Source of the DNA: Planctomycetota bacterium
Lineage (GTDB): Bacteria; Planctomycetota; UBA1135; GCA-002686595
Assembly: GCA_016795325.1 (NCBI GenBank)
Contig: JAEUHY010000064.1
Span: 1-64,000 of the forward strand
Length of the DNA stretch: 64,000 nt
Direction of reading: 5' to 3'
This document shows, piece after piece, positions 30,855 through 40,682 of this stretch (its first letter is position 1; every line of letters begins with the position of its first letter). Position numbers and translations under genes: made by a program. The notes beneath the pieces were generated by a model. The model was not told the DNA's origin. It was given only the letters and a program-made list of their open reading frames with translations, and made no database searches.

Positions 30855-33560
30855 ATGAAGCACCACCGCCGATTCCTGCGTCGCAATCTCGCCCCGCTGC
30901 TGCTCGCGTTCTCCTCCGCTGGCTGCATCCCCGACTGTGAAGGCAGCGGCTCGACGAGCCAAGCGCGGCCGCAGTCGTCGCTGAGCTACACGACGCCGCA
31001 GATGCGGCTGTGGGCCACGGCTGCGGCCCAGCCCAACACCCCGGTCGCGTCGGGCTTCACGCCTGTGTCGTTCTTCCTGAACGTTGCGCTGCCCGCCGGA
31101 CTGACGTTCGACACGCAGACGGGCACGATCGCCGGCACGCCGACGACGCCGCAGGTCCAGACCGTCTACAGCGTGGGCGCGCTCTCCAACGAGAACTTCA
31201 ACCACTTCGCCAACGTGCAGATCGAAGTGTTCGACGCGATCGCGCCGAGCGCGCTGAGCTACACACCGAGCGCGACGACCGTACAGGCCGGCGATCCGCT
31301 CACGCCGCTGGTGCCGACGGTGAGCGGCGTTGTCGAGCAGTTCTCGATCGCGCCCGCGCTTCCGCCCGGTCTGGTCCTGGACCCCAGCACCGGACGCATC
31401 AGCGGCGCCGCCACCAGCGGCGTCGGTCTGGTTCAGTACACCGTCACGGCCACCAATCCGATCGGCAGCACCCAGGCGACGGTCGCGATCGAGGTTGTTC
31501 CCGGGCTCACCACGCGGGGGTATCTCGTCCCCAGCGCGTTCGACGCGACGTTGGATGTATTCGACGAGCGCGGAACGACGATCGCGCCGATCGACTCGCT
31601 GCCGATGGTGGTGCGGCCGCGCGCGGTCGCGGCTTCGAGCGACGGGCGCTGGGTGTACGTCGTGGGTGACGATCAGCATCTGTACCGCAGCGCCCGCGAT
31701 CCGCTCAGCGGGCGGCTCGAGTCGCGCGTCGACCTGGGCCAAGTCGGCGCCGTGCGACGCTTGCGGGTGAGCGCGGACCGGCGCTACCTCGTCGCCGCCG
31801 GCAACAACTTCGTGCGGCGCTGGGACGTCGCGCCCGACGGCAACCTGTGCTGCGCGGTTGAGGCACCCGGTCCTTTCGAACCCTCGGTGCTGGAGTTCTC
31901 GGGCGGCGGGCTGGTGCTCGTGGGCTCCTCGGCGCCAGGCGAACTGCGCGTGTACGACCTCGAGCCCAACCTCGCGCTGCGCGGCGCGCCGCTGAACCTG
32001 GGCCCGACCACGGTCGTCGCAGCGCTCGACAACTTCGAGCCCGGCGCGAGCTTCTTCGCCGCGACAAGCGTGTACAACGAGAGCACGAGCTCGTTCAGCG
32101 GGTCGCTTCGCAGGTTGACGATCTCGACGCCCGCGCAGGTCGCCGGCGGAGCGGCGGCCTTGGTGCAGACGCAGGCCTTCAACGTCGGACAGCAACTGAC
32201 CGACGTGCGCTATCGCGCCCCCGACGAGTTGCTCGTCGTCGATCGCAGCGCTGCTCGACTGCAGCACTGGCGACTCAATCCACAGGGTGCGATCGTCGCC
32301 GGGAGCTCGAGCACGTTCGCCGTCGGTCAGGCGCCGTCGCAGGTCCAGCTCGGACTGCGGTACGACGAGCTGTGGGTGCTCGACGAAGACAACGCGGAGC
32401 TGATCCAAGTGGGCATCGGCGGTGGCCAGCCCCCGCAGATGACCGTCCGCGCCCGAGTGCGCACGCGCGCCCAGCCGCTCTCGATCGTGCCGCTGCGCGG
32501 AGCCGCCAGCTTCATCTCGACCCAGCAGGTGTTCGTCGCCTGCGCCGGGGATTCGACGCTGCTCGCGTTGCGCTCCGGCGCGACTTCGACCGCTTCGCTG
32601 CAACCCGCCGCTCAGGGGCCCGTCGCGACGGGCGCGACTCCGCGCGATGTGGCGGCGCACCCGCGCCTGCCCGTGGTGTACACGGCGAACTGGGGCGCGG
32701 CGACGATCGGTGTGTACAGCCTGCAGGAGAGCGACATGTCCACGAGCTTGCTCGAAGCCGAGGCGCTCGCGCCCGGTGCTCGGCCGTTGTCGCTCGCGCT
32801 CACACCCGGCGGCCGCCATCTGCACGCGATCGATCAGAACGGCCGCGTCGTGACCTTCACGGTCTCCGACAGCAACGGCGAGCTCGACGGCATCAGCGGC
32901 CAGACCATTCCCACCTCGCTGGTCGATGCGCGGCTGCGCGCGGACCGTCTCGGGCGCTTCCTGTTCGTGGTGCAGCCCAACGCCGCGCGCGTCACGACGC
33001 TCACGATCAACCTGCCCACCGGCTTCACGCTGACCAGCTCCTTCGAGACTTCGCTACCGCGGCCGGTCGATCTGTGGACCAGCCCCGACGGCCGCTTCGC
33101 CAATGTGCTCGACAGCCAGCTCGCGCGCGTCGTGGTCTTCGCGATCGACGCGGTCTCGGGCGCGTTGCTTCCCACCGGCTCGCAGCGAGACTTCAGCGGC
33201 GGCCCGACGCAACTCCTGGCGCGCAACCCGGCCGAACTGGGGGACAGCCTGGGACTCATCGACCTGCTCGTGCACCAGCCCCTCGGCGCTCAGAGTTCGG
33301 CCGTGCAGCGCAACGCGCTCACCGGAGCGCTGGCGACAGCCGCACCGGACGTCTACCTGGCCCCCGCGGGCAGCGCGAGCATCGCTCGCCTGGGCCGCGA
33401 CGTCTCCATCCACAGCCTGCACATCGTCGAGAGCGGCCCGAACGCGCAGCTCGTGAGCGGCGTGAACACCGGCGCCTTCCCCGCGCCCTGGTCGACCGTC
33501 GCCAGCGTGCCGCTCGGCGCCGGACCGCGCTCGCTGGCCACGCGCACCCTTCGCGACTGA
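30855..33560 (+). CDS. Large lipoprotein with Ig-like domains and lactonase-type beta-propeller
   Basis: A 901-residue exported protein with lipobox SAGC after 'LAPLLLAFS'. Residues ~40-215 form two putative-Ig (He_PIG-type) domains with the signatures 'ALPAGLTFDTQTGTIAGTP' and 'ALPPGLVLDPSTGRISGAA'. The rest is a beta-propeller with lactonase/YVTN-like blades: 'AVAASSDGRWVYVVG', 'RLRVSADRRYLVAAG', 'PLSLALTPGGRHLHAIDQ', 'VDLWTSPDGRFANVLDS'. It is probably a surface binding or scaffold protein; catalytic lactonase residues cannot be judged by eye. Its 3' end is intact although IS91-type DNA begins 20 nt after the stop. Confidence 0.85.
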   Translation: MKHHRRFLRRNLAPLLLAFSSAGCIPDCEGSGSTSQARPQSSLSYTTPQMRLWATAAAQPNTPVASGFTPVSFFLNVALPAGLTFDTQTGTIAGTPTTPQVQTVYSVGALSNENFNHFANVQIEVFDAIAPSALSYTPSATTVQAGDPLTPLVPTVSGVVEQFSIAPALPPGLVLDPSTGRISGAATSGVGLVQYTVTATNPIGSTQATVAIEVVPGLTTRGYLVPSAFDATLDVFDERGTTIAPIDSLPMVVRPRAVAASSDGRWVYVVGDDQHLYRSARDPLSGRLESRVDLGQVGAVRRLRVSADRRYLVAAGNNFVRRWDVAPDGNLCCAVEAPGPFEPSVLEFSGGGLVLVGSSAPGELRVYDLEPNLALRGAPLNLGPTTVVAALDNFEPGASFFAATSVYNESTSSFSGSLRRLTISTPAQVAGGAAALVQTQAFNVGQQLTDVRYRAPDELLVVDRSAARLQHWRLNPQGAIVAGSSSTFAVGQAPSQVQLGLRYDELWVLDEDNAELIQVGIGGGQPPQMTVRARVRTRAQPLSIVPLRGAASFISTQQVFVACAGDSTLLALRSGATSTASLQPAAQGPVATGATPRDVAAHPRLPVVYTANWGAATIGVYSLQESDMSTSLLEAEALAPGARPLSLALTPGGRHLHAIDQNGRVVTFTVSDSNGELDGISGQTIPTSLVDARLRADRLGRFLFVVQPNAARVTTLTINLPTGFTLTSSFETSLPRPVDLWTSPDGRFANVLDSQLARVVVFAIDAVSGALLPTGSQRDFSGGPTQLLARNPAELGDSLGLIDLLVHQPLGAQSSAVQRNALTGALATAAPDVYLAPAGSASIARLGRDVSIHSLHIVESGPNAQLVSGVNTGAFPAPWSTVASVPLGAGPRSLATRTLRD

Positions 33561-33580
33561 GCAACGAAGGCGCGCGCATC

Positions 33581-33820
33581 GAACATCCAAGCGGATGTCT
33601 TCGACCGGACGTGATCGGCGTCGACCGCGCGACGGAGGTGCGCCGCGGCTGGGCGATCCGTCGAGTCGCCACCAGCGCCCCGATCGGGGCTCGTTGGCGG
33701 GCTGTCGAGCCGTTCGACGCGCGCTGGGGCGGTGGTGCGGGCGCGTTGGGTACGACCGAGCCCACTCGCTTGCGCAGATCGCGGGCGAGGAGCGGGCTCG
33801 ACGTGGTGAAGGGCGCCGGC
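33581..33820 (+). repeat. IS91-type terminus, copy R2 (3' end of the transposase element)
   Basis: The ~240-bp non-coding end between GAACATCCAAG at 33581 and the stop codon of the IS91-like transposase at 33821. It is alignable with 41032-41265 and 46203-46445. In IS91 elements this side is the replication-origin end, next to a GTTC/CTTG-type target; here GTTC appears on the minus strand at the boundary. Confidence 0.7.
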
Positions 33821-35376
33821 TCAGGCGAAGTCGAACTGTTCGCGTGAGCGGGCTGGCGCGGGCCGTGGAGGCTCGGTCGAGTGGCCGAGATGCGCGAGGA
33901 TCTTGCGCACGACGATGGGGTCGGTCAGCTGTGCGATCAGGCGGCGGGGGCCACCGCAGTGTGGGCAGGTGAGGACGTCGACGGCGAAGACGCGCCGCAG
34001 GAGCTCGGCCCAGGTCGAGCGCGACGAGCGCGAGCGGGCGGAGGTGCTGGGCGCGGTCGGTGAGTTGGGAGCGGAAGCTGCGTGCGAGTGGGCGGCGGGG
34101 ACCGGCGCGCGCTTGGGCAGGACTCTGGTCTCGCCAGGCGGAGGCCGGCGCCAGCACGCCTTGGTAGGTGAGCTGATGGGCGCGCGGGGGTGGCACGATT
34201 GCGGCGAGCCGCTCGATGAAGGTGAGAGGATCGAAGGAGACGGCGGATGTGCCGTCGCGCCAATGTCGTTTGAGGCCGTAGACGACGCGGCCGTCCGGTG
34301 CGAGCGCGAGGCGCTGCGTAGCGATCGGCGGCCGAGTCACATAGCGGCAGAGGTGCTCGAGCTGCTCGAGCTCGCCGGCGGGCACGAGCACTGTCGCGTG
34401 CAACGAGAAGCCGTTGCGGTCGGCGCAGAGCGATCCGGGCAGCGGCGGCGGGCGTGGCGGGCGGCGCTGGCCCAGACGCGCGATGGAGCGCGAGGACTCC
34501 GGCGCGAGCACGGCGCCGCCTTGGACCGACGCGGCGCACAGTTGTTCGAAGAGCGGAGCGTCGTGCTCGGCCGGCTGGTCAGCGTCGGCCGACGCGAGCG
34601 CGCGCGGCAGGCGGCCCTGGCGCTCGAGGTAGCGCGTGATGCGCCGGGCGAGCTGCTCGACCAGATCAGCGACGTCGGCATCGATGAGCCGTGCGCTCGG
34701 CTGAAAACTCGGCGCGAGGCGCTCGCTCGGCGAGACGAAGGCGCAGCCCGAGCAGCAGCGCGTGGAAGTGCAGGTTCAAGTTGAGCGCGCTGCCAAAGCG
34801 CTGCGCGAAGACCACGGCGCCGGAGCGGGCGGCGAACTGGGGCTCACGGCGTGCGGCGGGCTCGGAGTCACCCAAGTGCGAGCGCGCAGATCCCTCGGCG
34901 GCGGCAGCAAGCGCGCGTTGCTCCAGCCAACGGAGCAGCGTGCGCGTGAAGATGCCGCGCATGGCGGCGCACATTCGCGGACTCGACGCGAGCAGGAAGC
35001 GAATGCGGAACGGAAACGAGATCACCCACTGGCGCACGGGGGCTTGGGGCAGCACGTGGTCGACGAGGTGAGCGGCGGTGTCGGCCATGCGTCTGCCGCA
35101 ACAGGAGGGGCAGAAGCCGCGGCCTTTGCAAGCAAACGCGACGAGCTCATCGCGCATGCAGCGCGAGCAGTGCACGCGCGCGAAGCCGTGGGCGAGCAGG
35201 CCGCACTCGAGATAGCGACGCAGCTCGCGCTCGACGAAACGCGGCAGGCCCTGGCCCGAATCGGGAGCTCGGGCGCGCTCGAGGAAGGTCTCGAGGTGGG
35301 TGAGCAACGCTTGATGCAACACGCCGCGCTCGGGCTCGCGGTGGCGACGGACGTGGGACTCGCTGCGCAGCGGCAT
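33821..35376 (-). pseudogene. IS91-family Y2 transposase, frameshifted
   Basis: On the minus strand, 'HCSRCMRDELVAFACKGRGF' plus 'CPSCCGRRMADTAAHLVDHV' is the zinc-binding N-terminus of IS91 transposases, followed by 'VRQWVISFPFRIRFLLA' and 'LNLNLHFHALLLG' (HUH-like His pair). The middle, in a second frame, has 'RPPIATQRLALAPDGRVVYG' and 'LTFIERLAAIVPPPRAHQLT'. The end, in another frame, has 'ELLRRVFAVDVLTCPHCGGP' and 'VVRKILAHLGHSTEPPRP'. Two frameshifts (near 34.5-34.7 kb and near 34.1-34.2 kb) make it inactive as read. Confidence 0.85.
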
Positions 35377-35509
35377 GCTGCGCCACGGACTGTCGGGCGA
35401 GGCTCGCGGTTGCGGCTGATCCCGGCGGAATCAGCGTAGGGCGATTGGAGCGAGCACCGCGGCGACGACGGACGCGATTCTCGGGCAACCCCAAGCAATC
35501 GGGGGCGCC

Positions 35510-35700
35510 GTCGAGTGTTGCTCGAAACGGAAGCGGGCAACGATCCGAGCCAGCGCGCGATGCTCGAGCTCGGCTGCGTGCGCGAGGGCGTGATGCGAAA
35601 CCACTTCTTCCTTCTTGACGACCACCTGCGCGACACGGCGCTGTTCAGCATCAACGACAACGGACGGCCCGCGGTGTGTAGGGATCCGGGCGCGACTTGC
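35510..35700 (+). pseudogene. GNAT acetyltransferase, C-terminal fragment
   Basis: 'NDPSQRAMLELGCVREGVMR' and 'DDHLRDTALFSIND' are the last part of a RimJ/GNAT N-acetyltransferase (acetyl-CoA site and terminal strands). No N-terminal half or start codon exists upstream, where IS91-related DNA lies. A gene fragment carried next to the transposase. Confidence 0.7.
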
Positions 35701-35731
35701 GTGCGGCGCCGTCGCCACTGACAATTCCGGC

Positions 35732-36412
35732 GTGGTAGATGAACGTGCGGACCCCGAGTGGGAGCGACTGCTGAGCGCTGAGCGGCATCTACAGGGATTG
35801 CTGGATGGCGCAGTCTTGGTCGGCGGGACAGCCGCTGCGCTCCACGCCGGGCACCGTCGGAGCCAAGACGGCGACCATGTGCTCGCAGACCTGCGCGAGC
35901 GCTTCGACGAAGTGCTAGCCGACCTCGAGTCCGCCGCCGGTTGGCGCACGAGCCGCGTGCAGCGACCGGTGCTCATCCTTGGCAGTCTCGACGGAGTCTT
36001 GACCGGTATCCGCCAACTGCGACGGACCGAGCCGCTCGAGACCGAGGTGATCGCGGGCCTGCGCGTTCCGACCTTGGCCGAGATGGCCCGCATCAAGGCC
36101 TGGTTGCTGGCGACGCGCCACACGGTGCGGGACTACTTGGACACGGTCGTGCTCCTCGATAAGCTCGGCGACGAGCGAATCCCCGCGGCCTTCGCGCGCT
36201 TCGACGAGCTCTATCGCCAACCGAACGGCGCGTCCGTGCTCTCCGAGGTCGCGGAACGTCTGGCCAACGCGTCGCCGGGCGATCGCGCGCAGGCCGAACT
36301 GGGCAGCTACCGCGGCTTGCGCGCGCCCTGGAACTCGTGGGAGCACCTCGCGGCACGTGGCGGCCATTTCGCCCGATTGCTGGCCCGAGTCGTCATGGAC
36401 GGTGCGTCGTGA
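35732..36412 (+). CDS. AbiEii/AbiGii-like nucleotidyltransferase (putative toxin)
   Basis: A 226-residue protein. 'GAVLVGGTAAALHAGHRRSQ' followed by 'DGDHVLADLRERFDEVL' is the nucleotidyltransferase core (Gly-Gly and Asp-x-Asp positions), then 'GIRQLRRTEPLETEVI' and 'RVPTLAEMARIKAWLLATRH' followed by 'TVRDYLDTVVLLDKLGD'. This is the AbiEii-related domain used by type IV TA modules and phage-abortive systems. GTG 35732 lies 6 nt after a -10-like GACAAT (35720-35725), with TTGCGT 17 nt further upstream, implying a leaderless mRNA. It overlaps the next gene by 4 nt. Confidence 0.8.
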   Translation: MVDERADPEWERLLSAERHLQGLLDGAVLVGGTAAALHAGHRRSQDGDHVLADLRERFDEVLADLESAAGWRTSRVQRPVLILGSLDGVLTGIRQLRRTEPLETEVIAGLRVPTLAEMARIKAWLLATRHTVRDYLDTVVLLDKLGDERIPAAFARFDELYRQPNGASVLSEVAERLANASPGDRAQAELGSYRGLRAPWNSWEHLAARGGHFARLLARVVMDGAS

Positions 36413-36693
36413 AGACCGACGCCATCGCTCGCTCCGCCGCGCTGTGGAATCGCTCTCGCGTCGAACTCGCGAGCGACGAGTTTCTCGCTCAGCTGCTCGA
36501 CCGCGGCGAGATCGACGCTTGGCGCGAGCTCTACGGGCTGGCAAGCGCCGACGCACAACTGCGCCGACGTCTCCACCGCATCGTGCTCACAGTCCCGCTG
36601 CCATTGCCGCGCTTCTGGCTGGCCGCGCTCGCCAACCTCGGCGAGGACGTCGACCTGCACGTGCCCGTGCCGGCGTACGACCAGGGCGTGTAG
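36409..36693 (+). CDS. Small partner of the AbiEii-like protein (putative antitoxin)
   Basis: A 94-residue helical protein from GTG 36409, which overlaps the preceding TGA (GTGA). 'SDEFLAQLLDRGEIDAWREL' and 'HRIVLTVPLPLPRFWLAALA' are its most distinctive parts. No DNA-binding motif is obvious. Small proteins of this pattern sit next to AbiEii-like nucleotidyltransferases in other genomes, so I infer a cognate antitoxin or cofactor. Confidence 0.65.
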   Translation: MKTDAIARSAALWNRSRVELASDEFLAQLLDRGEIDAWRELYGLASADAQLRRRLHRIVLTVPLPLPRFWLAALANLGEDVDLHVPVPAYDQGV

Positions 36694-36878
36694 TCGGTCG
36701 GCGCCCGAGCCTCGTCGCGTCCGGAACTGGCCTCGAGCCAAGGCGAGGCGCTCAGGGCAAGACGCGCAGGACCATCGCATCGGAGCGATTCGTCGTGAAG
36801 CTCGCGCCCCGATCGCGTGGCCAGCATGGAACGTGGACGACCGCGCCCCGCGCGAGCAGCGGGTCACTTCCCGCCCCG

Positions 36879-37198
36879 CTACACCACCGCCGCCATCGGC
36901 GCCGGGCGGCTGGCGAGCAACGCAGCCAGGCGTTGCAGGCCGCTGGCGAGTTCTTCGCGCGTGGCCGGCGTGGCGAGGCAGATGCGCACGGCGTGCGGCG
37001 CCGCGGCGCGTCCGATGGCGAAGGCTTCGGGGCTTGAGACGGCGATGCCGGCGCGGCGCGCGCGGGCGACGAAGTCCGAGGCGCGCCAAGGCTTGGGCAG
37101 CGGCAGCCACAGGTGCGGGCTGTCGGGGCAGGTGGGGGACTCGAACTCGCCGAGCAGCTTGCGCGCGAGTTGTTGGCGCGCGCTTCGTCGCGCTTGGC
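36879..37198 (-). pseudogene. Duplicated 3' end of pdxR
   Basis: A 320-bp copy of the last ~107 codons of the pdxR gene (50346-50669), including its TAG stop (36879-36881), with more than 90 % identity by eye and one 4-bp deletion near 37184. It starts exactly at the stop codon context and breaks off inside the gene at 37198, where another gene fragment begins. Same orientation as the intact copy, so the two form direct repeats about 13.1 kb apart. Confidence 0.85.
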
Positions 37199-37836
37199 TC
37201 TACCTCACAGTCCTCGCCGTGAGATGGGGAGACCTCGAGCCGGTTCCCGAGATGGTGCGGAGCGCCTGGAGCACGGGCGCCGACTTCGGCTGGGCTGGAC
37301 GGGCGTACATGTTGGGCCCACGGGTCCGGATCAGCGCCGCGACCGGGGACGAGGCCCCCATGCTGGAGGCGCGCGAGCTCCTGGAGCAATGGGCCTTCGA
37401 ATGGGGCGCTCCGTAGGAATTGTTCGCGCGGCGGATCCTCAAACTGGTCGGAGGCATCGAGGCGACGGAGCCACCGCCGAATCCGATCGCGGCCTCTGCC
37501 CGGCGGATGCTCTTCGGGCACGCGGTGGAGCTGGCACGGGCCTCGCTCGGCGACCTCCAGGACCTCGCGGACCGCTGGAACACCCTCGGGCTGGCGCTCT
37601 ATTGCTCCGAGGACTACGACGGCACATGGATGGCCCTGCAGAAGGAGTACGAGCTGCGGGGAGAGGGCGACGCGATCAACTGGCTCTGCCTGGCGCTGAC
37701 CGAGCACGCCCGCGGGAACGACGACCGCGCGCTGGACTGGTAGCGGCGCGCGATCGACTGGATGGCCGCCAACTAGACCACCGAGCAGCAGCAGTGGTAC
37801 CGCACCGAGGCGGCGCGGGTCCTCCGCCTGCGCTGA
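37199..37836 (+). pseudogene. TPR-rich C-terminal fragment with three in-frame amber codons
   Basis: The plus-strand frame reads through a TPR-like region of the kind found at the C-terminus of planctomycetal Ser/Thr kinases: 'DLADRWNTLGLALYCSEDYD', 'WLCLALTEHARGNDDRALDW', 'RRAIDWMAAN', 'WYRTEAARVLRLR'. It is interrupted by TAG at 37414-37416, 37741-37743 and 37774-37776, with no frameshift, and ends at TGA 37834-37836. The 5' part is missing because the pdxR copy joins at 37198. Kinase domain absent. Most simply a decaying fragment. Confidence 0.65.
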
Positions 37837-38149
37837 GCACCGTGGGCGGGCCGCTGAGCACCTGTCCCTCGCGAGAACCCCGAACGCGTGCCTGGGCGGG
37901 GCGGTGGCCTACGTCTCGTCAAGTGGTGGGATTGACCGGTGAGCTTCTCGAGCGCTGTCGGGGGTGGAGTGTGTGGTGTTCACGATGTTCCTTCCGCTTT
38001 GAGCGTCGGGACGAGGCAGCCGCCTCGGGTCCGTGTGAACAGTCCGCACTCCTGGAGCGTGCTCCAGACCACCTCGCGGTCGGCCGCACAAGTTCGATTC
38101 GGCGCGATGGGCCGTGCCGGTCAACGGTGAGTTGACGACGGCACGTGCA
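37837..38149. other. Intergenic region without a supported gene
   Basis: 313 bp between the TPR fragment and the RCC1 gene end. Short frames only, no motif, no hairpin of note. Confidence 0.5.
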
Positions 38150-40477
38150 TCAAGGGCAGACCACGTACTCGAGTCCCGCCGTGAGTGTGACGCCGTTCGG
38201 CGGAGCGAATCCCGGATCGCGGCCCCACCACTGACACTGCACCACGTTGCCGGCCTGCCTCAACTCGGGCGCCGGATTGCCGCCGAGTCCGCCGGATGCG
38301 AACGCGTTCATGTCGAGCGTGTAGACCCCCGAGCAGTCGTTGGCCGGAAGTGGCGCGCCACCCGAGTTGACAGCCGTGCCGCGTCGGATCGGCGTGCTCA
38401 GACAAAGCGTTCCGCCCTGGAAGGGCACAGCGGCACGGCCCGCGAGGGTGTACAGGAGCATGCCCGGCTTGCCATTGCGGACGTTCGAGCCGGTCAGCAG
38501 GAACCCGGAGGTGGCGCCGGCGCTCGGCAGGCCGCTCGATCCGATCGCCGGCAGACAGCCCAGCGAGTTCAGTTTCGCCGTGCAGTACACGACGCCCGCG
38601 GTGCACTTCCGCGAGAGGACCGCCGAAGTGAACTTGCCGGCTGTCAGGCCCTCGGCCGGCGGGATCAGCGACACGCCGGCAATCTCGCTCTGGCCTTCGG
38701 AATCGCGCCCCCAGGCCAGCACCGAGCCGTCGCTGAGCTTCGCCGTCCCGTGTTGACCACCGGCGCGTACGTCGACCACGCTCGTGCCCGCAGGCAGTAC
38801 CGGCGGGAGACTCTGGAGGAAATTGTTCTGTCCCCAGGCCACCATCGAGCCGTCGCTGCGACGCGCGATGTTGAACGAATCGCCCGCCTCCACTTGCACG
38901 TAGCTCAGCCCGGACGGCAGAGCCGGCACGTTGCATTGCCCGTAGCTGTTGGAACCCCAGCACACGATCGTGCCGTTGCTGAGCCGCGCGGCCGAGTGGG
39001 ATTCACCAGCGCTCACTTCGACGTAGCTCAGTCCGGCCGGCGGAGCTGGCACGTTGCACTGACCCGCAAAATTGTCGCCCCACGCCAGCGCCGCACCATC
39101 GCTGCGCAGCGCAACGACGTGCTTGAAGCCGGCCGAGACCTCGGTGTAGGTCAGACCGGCGGGCAAGGCCGGAGCACTGTTGCCGCCGGGCAGATTCGTG
39201 CCCCAGGCCGCGATCTCGCCGTCGCTGCGCAGCGCCACGCAGGTGTCGTGGCGCGCATCGATCTGCACATAGGTCGCGCCGGCGGGCAAGGCCGGGGCGT
39301 TCAGCGAGCCAGCATTGTAGAGCTCGCCGCTGGTGCGAATCTGGCCATCGCTGCCCAGTAGGAGCAGTTGCTCGTAGCCCTGGGCCAGTTGCTCGATGTC
39401 CACGCCGGCCGGCATGTCCGGGACGTTGCGCTGGAAGGAACCGTTGCTTCCCCAGCTGACGTAGCTGCCGTCACTGCGCGTGGCGAGCACATGCAAGCTG
39501 CCAGCCGATACGGCCACGTAGGTCAGGCCGGCCGGCAACGCGGGCACGTTGCGCTGGCCGTAGGTGTTGTCGCCCCAGGCCACGACGGAGCCATCGCTGC
39601 GCAGCGCGACGCTGGAGTAGTCGCCCGCGTCAATTGCCGCGTAGCTGATACCCGGAGGCAGCGCGGGCACATTGCATTGCCCGAGGCTGTTGTCCCCGAC
39701 GGCCACGACCAAGCCGTCGCTTCGGCGCAAGAGTGAATGATTCCTGCCCGCGGCCAACTCCACGAAGCTCAACCCGGGGGGGAGTGCGGGCAGATTGCAC
39801 TGGCCGTAGGAGTTTTGGCCCCAGGCGACAGCGGATCCGTCGTTGCGCCGCGCCAGCGCGTGGGCGAAGCCCGCGCTCAACCCCACGTACCTCGAGCCCG
39901 CCGGCAGGAGTGGAACGTTGGCCTGCCCGTAGGAGTTGGCCCCCCAATGCACGATCGTCCCGTTGCTCAGACGCGCCACACTGAAATCAGCTCCGGCTCC
40001 GACCTCGACGAAGCTGAGTCCGGCTGGCGGTGCGGGCACATTGAGTTGTCCGGAGACGCTGCTGCCCCAGGCCATCAACGTACCGTTGCTCAGCAAACCG
40101 GTGACGTGGGAGTGGCCGGCCGCCATCTCGACGAAGCTCAGTCCGGCGGGCGGGAATCGGAGGTCGGTGATGTGGTCCGTGTTGGCGCCCCAGGCCAGCA
40201 CCGAGCCGTCGGTGCGGCGCGCCAGGCTGAAGCGGCCTCCCGCATCCAATTCCGCGAAGTGCTCGTGATTCAGGGCGCTGTCGAAGACCCAGGCCCCGCG
40301 GCCCACGACGCGGTCCTGTGCTGCGGCGAGGGACTGGAGGGCAATCAAGGCGATCCCGGCGGCGATGGCGCTCAGCTGCGGCGATCCTGTCCAGAGGCGC
40401 GCCGTTCCGGTGGAGCTCGTGGTCGCCCGGATGTGCTGTTGCGCTCCGATCGTCAGTGCGTCGTGTCCGTCGAGCAT
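38150..40477 (-). CDS. Secreted RCC1-repeat protein with C-terminal YCTA module
   Basis: A 775-residue exported protein. ATG 40477 gives a signal peptide ending 'LQSLAAAQ'. Thirteen RCC1-like repeats of ~40 residues follow, each with a pattern such as 'SYVEVSAGESHSAARLSNGT' then 'WGSNSYGQCNVPALP'. Thirteen repeats would fit two seven-bladed propellers (inference). The last ~145 residues (nt 38587 to 38150) form the same module as at 511-942: 'YCTAKLNSLGC', 'GMLLYTLAG', 'CQWWGRDPGF', terminal Cys-Pro. Probably a surface or extracellular binding protein. The DNA repeats make this a recombination-prone stretch. Confidence 0.9.
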   Translation of the reverse strand: MLDGHDALTIGAQQHIRATTSSTGTARLWTGSPQLSAIAAGIALIALQSLAAAQDRVVGRGAWVFDSALNHEHFAELDAGGRFSLARRTDGSVLAWGANTDHITDLRFPPAGLSFVEMAAGHSHVTGLLSNGTLMAWGSSVSGQLNVPAPPAGLSFVEVGAGADFSVARLSNGTIVHWGANSYGQANVPLLPAGSRYVGLSAGFAHALARRNDGSAVAWGQNSYGQCNLPALPPGLSFVELAAGRNHSLLRRSDGLVVAVGDNSLGQCNVPALPPGISYAAIDAGDYSSVALRSDGSVVAWGDNTYGQRNVPALPAGLTYVAVSAGSLHVLATRSDGSYVSWGSNGSFQRNVPDMPAGVDIEQLAQGYEQLLLLGSDGQIRTSGELYNAGSLNAPALPAGATYVQIDARHDTCVALRSDGEIAAWGTNLPGGNSAPALPAGLTYTEVSAGFKHVVALRSDGAALAWGDNFAGQCNVPAPPAGLSYVEVSAGESHSAARLSNGTIVCWGSNSYGQCNVPALPSGLSYVQVEAGDSFNIARRSDGSMVAWGQNNFLQSLPPVLPAGTSVVDVRAGGQHGTAKLSDGSVLAWGRDSEGQSEIAGVSLIPPAEGLTAGKFTSAVLSRKCTAGVVYCTAKLNSLGCLPAIGSSGLPSAGATSGFLLTGSNVRNGKPGMLLYTLAGRAAVPFQGGTLCLSTPIRRGTAVNSGGAPLPANDCSGVYTLDMNAFASGGLGGNPAPELRQAGNVVQCQWWGRDPGFAPPNGVTLTAGLEYVVCP

Positions 40478-40682
40478 GTTCCAGGCTCCGTCAGGGTCGG
40501 AGTCGAGGCTAACCCGATTCCCGCGCTGGCGGGCGCGCGCCCTCGCGTGAACCGGCGACAACCATCGGATTCCCGAATGGGGCCGCACCGGGCCGGATCC
40601 AAACCGACTCCAGCCTGCAGGTTCAGCGCTCTGTCGTAGGCATCGACAGCTGTCACCAAACCGCGCGGCCACGGAGCCAGGT

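Noticed and set aside
37414..37776. Amber codons as proof of stop-codon recoding
   Set aside because: TAG ends apparently normal genes in this window (for example at 1431, 19773 and pdxR), and the gene lacks its 5' half, so decay is more likely. Kept only as a low-interest finding.
38640..40260. Tandem DNA repeats as a possible CRISPR or satellite array
   Set aside because: The ~120-nt periodicity is that of RCC1 protein repeats in one long reading frame; there are no identical short repeats with unique spacers.
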